Shown one piece after another: positions 1-5,074 of a stretch of DNA of 6,504 nt. The notes beneath the pieces were generated by a model. That model had not been told where the DNA came from, searched no databases, and saw nothing but the letters and a program-made list of their open reading frames with translations. The position numbers and the translations under genes are program-made. Source of the DNA: Niastella sp. (lineage in GTDB: Bacteria; Bacteroidota; Bacteroidia; Chitinophagales; Chitinophagaceae); assembly GCA_021154515.1 (NCBI GenBank), contig JAJKIL010000409.1, positions 1 through 6,504 on the forward strand, given 5' to 3'. Numbering within the stretch: position 1 is the stretch's first letter; every line of letters starts with the position of its first letter.

Positions 1-191
1 ACGAGTTGATGAGGTAGAAGACGTTTAGGAGAATAAAGAAGCAAGTTGATTGGGAGATAGGGTTGAAAGAGCGAAGGATGAAGTGAGTGCGAGATGAAAC
101 TAGTGAGGACTCTTATCTCGTCGCGAACCCTTTCACGTTTCACGTTTGCCGTTTCACGATTCGGCCCCTTTTATGACGCCGGGGCAGCTCC
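1..191. other. Non-coding segment downstream of the DUF4249 gene
   Basis: No credible coding frame is seen here. The first 110 bases are strongly strand-skewed: by my count 82 of 110 plus-strand bases are purines. After that come a short stem (CGAGAT at 90-95 with ATCTCG at 115-120), the TTTCACG heptamers listed separately, and a weak stem GCCCC 164-168 / GGGGC 181-185 just past the stop codon of the minus-strand gene. The last stem has no T-run after it on the minus strand, so it is at best a poor terminator. The skewed composition and short repeats suggest an intergenic repeat element rather than a decayed gene, but I cannot identify a family. Confidence 0.5.
131..158. repeat. Four tandem heptamers, TTTCACG type
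   Basis: Four contiguous 7-base units are visible: TTTCACG (131-137), TTTCACG (138-144), TTTGCCG (145-151) and TTTCACG (152-158). Three are identical and the third differs at two bases. Read on the minus strand they are CGTGAAA units downstream of the DUF4249 stop codon. The function is unknown; they could be a short simple-sequence array or part of a dispersed intergenic element. Confidence 0.75.
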
Positions 192-1082
192 TTATTGAGG
201 TATCACAAGAGATTTATACTGCACCGCATACCCGCCGAAATAACCTAAACCGCCACCCTGGATGTTGCTGATAATTTTGCTGGGCGCGGCAAACGGATTG
301 CCGATATTGGTATAGCTGTATTCCATGGTGCGCCAGAAGTCGAAGGTGGATTTATCTATATTACAATATTTTATCACTATGGAATCACCATGCTCAAAAA
401 AGGCATAGTTCTCCAGGTTATACTGTTTGTTCCGGTCTACCCCCTGTTCAATCTGCATATTATAAGTGGCGCCATCGGTCAACTGGTCGTCATATACCGA
501 GTTTAACCCGGGCAAAAACGGCCAGCCATCTACCGAAGTGTAATAGCGGGTATAATTACCAAGACCCGGTGGATCGATAAACCGCCCCATCAGGATCACT
601 TTTTTTGGATTGGGATTGTTAGGCGCATCTTCCCACCACAGCGAATCAATTTTTTTGTTGATCAATGGAATGGTGGTAGCAGCGGTATATTCTTTTGCAT
701 CGGTTTTTACAGTGAGAGCGTATTGCTTACCCAACTCTCCGGTAATGGCCGTGCTTAAATTTGAAGAATCGGTGGTGTAATAATAAAGAGTGTAGCCGCC
801 GGTTACCGGAACTTTGATCTCTTTTAACCGGTGGATTTTGGTGCCGTTCGAAATGGTTACTTCGGCATTATGAACGAAGGAACTCGCGAGTAATTCGGTA
901 CTGATCTGGTTGAAATAATTAAGGCTTTGCGATAAAACAACTACCGGCCCCTTACCATTTTCAATAGAAGCCTCCACAACCAGTTCAGGCTCCGTTTGGT
1001 TGGGCTTGAAGTTGATTGTTTTTTCGCAGGAAGAAATGAACGTCCCCAGTACTATGGCTACTAACCCTATGCGCATTCTCAT
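192..1082 (-). CDS. DUF4249 family lipoprotein
   Basis: Predicted 296-aa cell-envelope lipoprotein of the DUF4249 family, a Bacteroidota-specific group of unknown function that often sits beside SusC/TonB-dependent receptor genes. The chosen start gives MRMRIGLVAIVLGTFISSC, a basic N-terminus, a hydrophobic core and a lipobox with Cys19 as the lipidation site. The frame is open up to 1160, but starting there would place the lipobox Cys at residue 45, too deep for a lipoprotein signal; a start two codons later (1076) is equally possible. After the Cys come family-like features: an ELVVEASIENGKGPVVVLSQS segment of the type found at the DUF4249 N-terminus, an immunoglobulin-like beta-rich stretch, and a C-terminus rich in Gly and aromatics (GGGLGYFGGYAV). 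No receptor gene lies beside it here: its upstream neighbour is rpoD, behind a terminator, so it is probably transcribed alone. Substrate unknown. Family assignment is from recall of the family pattern, fairly sure. Confidence 0.8.
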   Translation of the reverse strand: MRMRIGLVAIVLGTFISSCEKTINFKPNQTEPELVVEASIENGKGPVVVLSQSLNYFNQISTELLASSFVHNAEVTISNGTKIHRLKEIKVPVTGGYTLYYYTTDSSNLSTAITGELGKQYALTVKTDAKEYTAATTIPLINKKIDSLWWEDAPNNPNPKKVILMGRFIDPPGLGNYTRYYTSVDGWPFLPGLNSVYDDQLTDGATYNMQIEQGVDRNKQYNLENYAFFEHGDSIVIKYCNIDKSTFDFWRTMEYSYTNIGNPFAAPSKIISNIQGGGLGYFGGYAVQYKSLVIPQ

Positions 1083-1185
1083 TGTACTCTCACTGGCATT
1101 CAAATAATGATCCAGATATAAAGTTACGGTTAAGGAAAACAAGAATAAGGAAAGACACAAGAATAAAAATTAAAAATTCTTAATA

Positions 1186-1209
1186 TCTGAGCTTTGTTGA
1201 AAGCTCAGA
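1186..1209. other. 10-bp perfect hairpin between rpoD and the DUF4249 gene
   Basis: TCTGAGCTTT (1186-1195) pairs perfectly with AAAGCTCAGA (1200-1209) around a GTTG loop. On the minus strand it is followed by an A/T-rich tract with runs of five T beginning about ten bases later, so it could be a weak second terminator behind rpoD, or a structured 5' leader of the DUF4249 gene. It is not a textbook terminator because the T-run is not adjacent to the stem. Confidence 0.5.
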
Positions 1210-1241
1210 ATTTGAAGCCTTGTGCCCTGCCCCCTGAGAAC

Positions 1242-1277
1242 TAAAAAAACCCCGGAGGCAGTACGCCAACCGGGGTT
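1242..1277 (-). terminator. Intrinsic terminator of rpoD
   Basis: On the minus strand, AACCCCGG (from 1270-1277) pairs with CCGGGGTT (from 1248-1255), an 8-bp G/C-rich stem. The loop can fold further through GGC 1257-1259 and GCC 1265-1267. The stem runs directly into a T-tract (1249 down to 1243). It starts about 20 bases past the rpoD stop codon at 1299-1301, the standard arrangement of a rho-independent terminator, and isolates rpoD from the DUF4249 gene. Confidence 0.9.
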
Positions 1278-1298
1278 CGTTTCTTTATAGTACTTATA

Positions 1299-2156
1299 CT
1301 AACCTAAATATGCTTTCAATGCATTGCTATACCGGGCTTTTTGTAAACGCTTGATAGCTCTTTCCTTGATCTGGCGGATACGCTCTTTTGTAAGGTCGTA
1401 TTTTTGCCCGATCTGCTCAATGGTAACACCATTTTCGCCATCGAGGCCAAAGTAAGCATTTACGATCTCGGCTTCGCGTGGACTAAGAGATTTCAATACG
1501 CGGCGGATCTCGTTACGTAATGAATCTTTCATTACATCGTCATCCGTATCATCGCCACCTTCCAGTAAATCACCCATGGCCACGTCTTCAGCTTCGTGTA
1601 CCGGAGCATCGAGCGAGGTATGACGGGTATTGCTTTGGAAAATGTTGTTGATCTCGGTTTCACTCATTTCGAGCAGCTCGGCTAACTCTTCGGTACTTGG
1701 CTCCCGCTCATGTTCCTGTTCAAAAGCCATGTACGCTTTATTAGCCTTGTTATAGGTGCCAATTTTGTTTTGAGGCAGGCGGACTAATCTACCCTGCTCT
1801 GCCAACGCTTGTAAAATGGACTGGCGGATCCACCATACGGCGTAAGAGATGAATTTAAAACCCTTGGTTTCATCGAAACGCTGGGCTGCTTTTATCAAAC
1901 CGAGGTTGCCCTCGTTGATCAGATCGCTAAGAGAAAGACCCTGGTGCTGATACTGCTTAGCAACAGATACCACAAAACGCAAGTTGGCCTGCACTAATTT
2001 ATCCAATGCCTTTTGATCACCCATCTTGATCCGCTGGGCGAGTACTGTCTCCTCTTCAGGAGTGATCATCGGAATTTTAGAAATTTCCTGAAGATACTTT
2101 TCTACTGCCTGCGAATCACGATTCGTAATCTGGGTTGCAATTTTGAGCTGTCTCAT
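1299..2156 (-). CDS. rpoD: Primary RNA polymerase sigma factor (RpoD/SigA)
   Basis: A 285-aa sigma-70 factor, the housekeeping sigma subunit that directs RNA polymerase to most promoters. Region 1.2 lies at about residues 14-45 (AVEKYLQEISKIPMITPEEE), region 2 at about 51-121 with the core-binding helix (DLINEGNLGLIKAAQRFD) and the -10-recognition/melting segment KFISYAVWWIRQSI (101-114). Region 3 follows (about 131-206), and region 4 (about 219-275) ends in the helix-turn-helix VTIEQIGQKYDLTKERIRQI that contacts the -35 element and region 4 partners. There is no region 1.1 or long non-conserved insert, so it is much shorter than the E. coli protein; about 285-290 aa is normal for the Bacteroidota primary sigma factor, which reads TTTG/TAnnTTTG promoters. 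An acidic patch (GGDDTDDDV, 200-208) links regions 3 and 4. The start is supported by the canonical MRQLKIA-type N-terminus. No Shine-Dalgarno is visible; the upstream bases are A/T-rich. Its own terminator follows. Confidence 0.97.
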   Translation of the reverse strand: MRQLKIATQITNRDSQAVEKYLQEISKIPMITPEEETVLAQRIKMGDQKALDKLVQANLRFVVSVAKQYQHQGLSLSDLINEGNLGLIKAAQRFDETKGFKFISYAVWWIRQSILQALAEQGRLVRLPQNKIGTYNKANKAYMAFEQEHEREPSTEELAELLEMSETEINNIFQSNTRHTSLDAPVHEAEDVAMGDLLEGGDDTDDDVMKDSLRNEIRRVLKSLSPREAEIVNAYFGLDGENGVTIEQIGQKYDLTKERIRQIKERAIKRLQKARYSNALKAYLG

Positions 2157-2321
2157 ATCTACTTATCTACTTTAATATAAATGACTTTTATCGTCGATAT
2201 TAAATCGCCTTTCTTGTTTATTTGTTTAAGGGTACTATACTAACATTTGCAAGACTGACTATGTTCGGGGGAGGTTGCAAGTCAGGTGCTAATTACGTGT
2301 TAATCCATCCGGTACTGTCTG

Positions 2322-2329
2322 CAAAAGTA
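2322..2329 (-). promoter_or_regulatory. Candidate rpoD -7 promoter box
   Basis: The minus strand reads TACTTTTG, an exact match to the Bacteroidota TAnnTTTG -7 consensus. I found no clear TTTG -33 element at the usual spacing; CAAA at 2342-2345 (TTTG on the minus strand) is too close. If used, it would give rpoD a leader of about 150-160 nt. It is the only exact TAnnTTTG I found in this direction in the divergent region. Confidence 0.4.
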
Positions 2330-2545
2330 ACACTCAATCTTCAAACCTCATAGCTTTTGTGGAAAAATCGGAGCTATATTATACAATAATTGATTAATAA
2401 TTAGTCACGAATACATATTTATTCTTATTGCAAATCCCATAAACGCCCGTTGCAGCTGATTTTTTTCTAATAATTAGTATCAAATTCCAGTCCGACGTAA
2501 CCTGTTAATAAAATAATTTGTAAAAAATAAGAGTAAATACCATTC

Positions 2546-2561
2546 AACTAACAAATTAGTT
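2546..2561. promoter_or_regulatory. Operator 1 of the BlaI-type repressor
   Basis: Perfect inverted repeat AACTAA-CAAA-TTAGTT, in the larger frame CAACTAA-N4-TTAGTTATA that recurs exactly in operator 2. It lies just upstream of the -7-like box. The dyad fits binding by a dimeric winged-helix repressor such as the BlaI/MecI-type protein encoded immediately downstream. The sequence differs from the TACA/TGTA core of staphylococcal bla/mec operators. The palindrome is seen directly; the binding partner is inferred. Confidence 0.75.
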
Positions 2562-2562
2562 A

Positions 2563-2570
2563 TACATTTG
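2563..2570 (+). promoter_or_regulatory. Promoter -7 box of the blaI/M56-amidase operon
   Basis: TACATTTG matches the Bacteroidota -7 consensus TAnnTTTG exactly. It lies in the short gap between the two operators, so transcription would start near or inside operator 2, giving a leader of about 15-20 nt. A -33 TTTG is not evident at normal spacing. A weak -33 is common in Bacteroidota promoters and could be overlapped by operator 1. Confidence 0.65.
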
Positions 2571-2574
2571 TTTC

Positions 2575-2590
2575 AACTAAAAGGTTAGTT
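2575..2590. promoter_or_regulatory. Operator 2 of the BlaI-type repressor, next to the start codon
   Basis: Perfect inverted repeat AACTAA-AAGG-TTAGTT, with the same flanks (C before, ATA after) as operator 1; dyad centres are 29 bp apart. It ends three bases before the ATG at 2594. Its spacer supplies the only Shine-Dalgarno-like bases (AAAAGG, 2579-2584), so repressor binding here would cover the transcription start and the ribosome-binding region of the DNA. Binding is inferred. Confidence 0.75.
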
Positions 2591-2593
2591 ATA

Positions 2594-2965
2594 ATGAAAT
2601 CCCTTACAAAAGCTGAAGAACAGGTAATGCAAATGCTCTGGGAATTAAATCAGGGTTTTTTAAAAGATATCATGGATAAAATGCCCGAGCCCAAACCGCA
2701 TTCAAACACCGTAGCTACCATACTTAAAATATTGATCGAGAAAGGTTTCGTGAACTATGAAGTACAGGGTCGCAACAACCTGTACAAGCCGGCGGTAAGC
2801 AAAACAGAGTATGGTAAAAAAAGCATTAATCAACTGGTAAAAGGATATTTTGAAGGTTCGCCAGCCAAATTACTCTCGCATTTCGTGAACGAAAACAAAT
2901 TGAGCCAGGAGGACCTGGAAGCTCTGCTGCAACAAATTAAAAACGCCAAAAACCAAGATCAATGA
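2594..2965 (+). CDS. BlaI/MecI/CopY-family transcriptional repressor
   Basis: A 123-aa dimeric winged-helix repressor, the normal length for the family. The N-terminal DNA-binding domain (about 1-70) starts with SLTKAEEQVMQMLWEL, the usual first helix. It has the recognition helix at HSNTVATILKILIEKG (36-51) and a wing at VNYEVQGRNNLYKPAVS. The C-terminal helices (about 72-118) are the dimerisation part, and SHFVNENKLSQEDLEALL (95-112) resembles the MecI/BlaI region where the staphylococcal proteins are cut during induction. It is the first gene of an operon, overlapping the M56-amidase gene by 4 nt (ATGA), the usual repressor/sensor-protease pairing. Two matching palindromes directly upstream suggest autoregulation. 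No beta-lactamase gene lies in the window, so the name blaI or mecI would overstate what is known. The target genes beyond its own operon are unknown. Confidence 0.92.
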   Translation: MKSLTKAEEQVMQMLWELNQGFLKDIMDKMPEPKPHSNTVATILKILIEKGFVNYEVQGRNNLYKPAVSKTEYGKKSINQLVKGYFEGSPAKLLSHFVNENKLSQEDLEALLQQIKNAKNQDQ

Positions 2966-4896
2966 CCTTTTTACTGTACCTGGGAAAAGTAATGCTGTGC
3001 TCCGGCATTCTGCTCGGCTATTACTGGCTTTTTTTACGCAACAAACGGTTTCACCATTATAACCGGTTCTACCTGCTTGCTACCCTGTTGTTCTCAATTT
3101 TACTGCCTTTGATTAAAATACCGGTGCTTTACCATTCGCAAAGCCCTGTAAATAAGGCAGTATATCAAACAGTGGAAGTGCTTACCGTTGATCATGGGGA
3201 AAATGACGTACCGGATGCCGGCCCCAGCTTGATGGCCCGCCTGTTGACCCTGGAAAATTTGATTTACTTGTTATATGCAGTGGGCATTGCGGCCCTCCTT
3301 TACATGCTCTTCAAATCGCTGTTGTATATCAGGCGCATTTCTAATCAATATCCCTTTGAACGTATTAACGGGCTGAAATTCTTTAATACAGGGGAGCCGG
3401 GCACGCCTTTCTCCTTTTTTCGCTCCATTTTCTGGAACAACGAGCTGGCATTTAACAGCCGTGACGGTCAGCAAATCTTTCGCCATGAACTGTTTCATGT
3501 GCAGCAAAAACATAGTACCGATATTATACTCACCGAACTGGTTACTGCCCTTTTTTGGGTGAACCCCTTTTTTCATATCCTGAAAAAGGAATTGAAGGCC
3601 ATTCATGAGTTCCTGGCCGATCAATACGCCATTTCAGGCAACAACCGGTATGATTATGCCGAATTACTGGTGTTGCAAACCATAAAGGCAAACTACTCGC
3701 CCATTACCAACCATTTTTTCCAAAACCATATCAAAAGACGTATTGCCATGATCACTAACAACCAAAGTGCCCGTTTAAGCTATCGCAGCCGTTTAATGGC
3801 ACTGCCGGTACTCGCCATGGTTTTCTGCTCCATTGCGCTGCATGCGCAACCAAGGACTTCTGAAGATAATAATATTGGCGCCAAAAAACCCCTGACTATT
3901 TTAGTTGATGCCGGCCATGGCGGAATAGACCCGGGCGCTCAAACCAAAGACGGTAAAGCGAAAGAAAAAGACCTTACTTTGCAAATAAGCCAAAAGATTC
4001 AGCAATTAGCAGCGGCTTATAATGTAAATGTTGTGATGAGCCGCACCGATGATAATTTGCCAGGTGGTACCACCAATATTCATGAAGGATTAAGGGCACG
4101 TACCGCACTCGCTGAAAAGATCAAACCTGATATGTATATTTCCATACACGTTTCCTTCAGTGATGAGCCAGTTACTACCCGAACCGGATTTGAGATCTAT
4201 GTACCCAATGATACCACCCAACGCGTGAACCAGTCGAAACAACTTGGCTCTGTTATTAACCGGGAATTAGGCAAGTTGTACGCTACTAACCAGACTTTGA
4301 AACAGCGTAAAGATCAAAACATTTGGGTATTGCAGCGTACCCCCTGCCCTGCCGTGCTGATAGAGTGTGGCTTTCTCAACAACGATAAAGACCTTGCTTA
4401 TTTCAGTGACCCCGGCAACCAGGAGGCTGTTGCCAAAAAAATTCTGGAAGGTATTGTGAACTATAAAAACCAACCGATGAGCATAATACCTGGTGGGGCT
4501 AATTTCTCCGACTCCATTCTTTATAAGCTCACCAAACATTTTAACCGCAATACCGGCTATCCCAAACAGGCTTTGGGCAATAATGCAGAAGGAGATGTAT
4601 ATTTTTCGGTAGCTGTTGACGAAAATGGGAAGGTTGGTAATTTAAAGTTCTATAAACAAGCGCCTGCTGAAGCCAAAACTATAAACAACCTCACTACAGT
4701 ATATTTAGTTAACAATACACCACCAACCAGTACCGCATCACTTACCAAAGAGGAATTACAAAAGCAGCTTCAGGAAGAAGTGAAAAAAGTGTATGATAAC
4801 AAACCCAGGGTAACGGAATTAGACCGGTTGCCACCTGCACAATACTTTTTCAAGGCAAGCTTCCGTCTTGAAAAAACAAATACGCCCACCACTTAG
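2962..4896 (+). CDS. M56 metallopeptidase - Amidase_3 - TonB_C fusion, BlaR1-like membrane sensor
   Basis: A 644-aa membrane protein with three domains. Residues 1-295 are BlaR1/MecR1-like (peptidase M56): membrane segments at about 3-25, 36-55, 98-122 and 277-294, and a cytoplasmic zinc-protease loop with HELFH (175-179) and a probable third ligand Glu216 in HEFLAD. Residues about 310-503 form an N-acetylmuramoyl-L-alanine amidase (Amidase_3), which cuts the bond between MurNAc and the stem peptide. Its expected zinc ligands are present: His319 (DAGHGG), Glu335 (KEKDL) and His396 (SIH), plus the catalytic Glu468 (IECGFLNN). Residues about 525-638 resemble a TonB C-terminal domain (GYPKQAL, GDVYFSVAVDENGKV, ending PPAQYFFKASFRLE). 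BlaR1 topology would put the amidase and TonB-like parts in the periplasm. In BlaR1 this position holds a penicillin-binding sensor, absent here. It is co-transcribed with its presumed substrate, the BlaI-type repressor. Inferred role: cell-wall-coupled protease switch. Domains confident, function not. Confidence 0.88.
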   Translation: MTFLLYLGKVMLCSGILLGYYWLFLRNKRFHHYNRFYLLATLLFSILLPLIKIPVLYHSQSPVNKAVYQTVEVLTVDHGENDVPDAGPSLMARLLTLENLIYLLYAVGIAALLYMLFKSLLYIRRISNQYPFERINGLKFFNTGEPGTPFSFFRSIFWNNELAFNSRDGQQIFRHELFHVQQKHSTDIILTELVTALFWVNPFFHILKKELKAIHEFLADQYAISGNNRYDYAELLVLQTIKANYSPITNHFFQNHIKRRIAMITNNQSARLSYRSRLMALPVLAMVFCSIALHAQPRTSEDNNIGAKKPLTILVDAGHGGIDPGAQTKDGKAKEKDLTLQISQKIQQLAAAYNVNVVMSRTDDNLPGGTTNIHEGLRARTALAEKIKPDMYISIHVSFSDEPVTTRTGFEIYVPNDTTQRVNQSKQLGSVINRELGKLYATNQTLKQRKDQNIWVLQRTPCPAVLIECGFLNNDKDLAYFSDPGNQEAVAKKILEGIVNYKNQPMSIIPGGANFSDSILYKLTKHFNRNTGYPKQALGNNAEGDVYFSVAVDENGKVGNLKFYKQAPAEAKTINNLTTVYLVNNTPPTSTASLTKEELQKQLQEEVKKVYDNKPRVTELDRLPPAQYFFKASFRLEKTNTPTT

Positions 4897-4908
4897 ATTA
4901 AAAAATTA

Positions 4909-4962
4909 GTATTAAAAGAAAGAGTCATTTATCACCCGGTAAATGACTCTTTCTTTTAATAC
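4909..4962. terminator. Long perfect hairpin ending the repressor/M56-amidase operon
   Basis: A 23-bp perfect inverted repeat: 4909-4931 pairs with 4940-4962 around the loop TCACCCGG. It begins 12 bases after the stop codon of the M56-amidase gene. The outer part of the stem is A/T-rich and the descending arm contains TCTTTCTTTTAAT, so the T-tract lies within the stem, as in bidirectional intrinsic terminators (the ascending arm gives the same on the minus strand). The stem is longer than usual for a terminator. The next gene is on the same strand, so it would separate the operon from the deoR-type gene. Confidence 0.75.
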
Positions 4963-4980
4963 CAGTTACTGCAAATGTTA

Positions 4981-5012
4981 TTGGATAAGACCCCCTTAAA
5001 TTTTTACATTTT
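4981..5012 (+). promoter_or_regulatory. Candidate promoter of the DeoR-type gene
   Basis: TTG at 4981-4983 (in TTATTGG) and TACATTTT at 5005-5012 resemble the Bacteroidota -33 and -7 elements; the -7 box misses one consensus base (final G). The gap between them is 21 bases, close to the usual spacing. The predicted transcript would start near 5020, upstream of both copies of the CTTTCGTCC repeat. Weak evidence, no alternative clearly better. Confidence 0.3.
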
Positions 5013-5031
5013 TTATACAGGATTTTCATAG

Positions 5032-5071
5032 CTTTCGTCCGGAATTAAAATCGGGTTAAACCCTTTCGTCC
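5032..5071. promoter_or_regulatory. 9-bp direct repeat, possible DeoR-type operator
   Basis: CTTTCGTCC occurs at 5032-5040 and again at 5063-5071, 31 bp apart, about three helical turns, so both copies face the same side of the DNA. The second copy ends three bases before the ATG at 5075. Several DeoR-family regulators, for example AgaR, recognise tandem sites with TTTCRTTTY-like cores, so autoregulation by the downstream gene product is plausible. The repeat is seen; the function is inferred. Confidence 0.45.
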
Positions 5072-5074
5072 AAC

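Larger units (their letters stand above)
2157..2593. other. Divergent intergenic region between rpoD and the blaI-type gene
   Basis: This 437-bp stretch has no convincing gene on either strand. Its left part would be the rpoD leader. It holds two copies of TTGCAAG (2247-2253 and 2275-2281) and a CTGAC/GTCAG pair (2255-2259 with 2281-2285) that can form an imperfect stem. A candidate rpoD promoter is at 2322-2329. The middle (about 2380-2530) is very A/T-rich, with two TAATAATTAGT segments (2395-2405 and 2468-2478). The right end holds the repressor operators and promoter listed separately. Confidence 0.6.

Noticed and set aside
1083..1160. Upstream extension of the DUF4249 gene to an ATG at 1160
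   Set aside because: It would add 26 residues and put the lipobox Cys at residue 45. The internal Met at 1082 gives a normal lipoprotein signal.
1290..2244. Similar strings GTACTTATACTAAC (1290-1303) and GTACTATACTAAC (2232-2244) at both ends of rpoD
   Set aside because: They differ by one base of length, and a near-match of this size is expected by chance in a window this large. No mobile-element genes lie between them.
3271..3624. Open frame of 117 codons on the minus strand inside the M56-amidase gene
   Set aside because: It is antisense to the well-supported M56 domain and has no recognisable protein features.
4267..4539. Open frame of 90 codons on the minus strand inside the amidase domain
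   Set aside because: It is antisense to conserved amidase motifs and looks like a chance frame.
2594..4896. A classical beta-lactam resistance operon
   Set aside because: No beta-lactamase or penicillin-binding sensor domain is present. The sensor position holds an amidase and a TonB-like domain.
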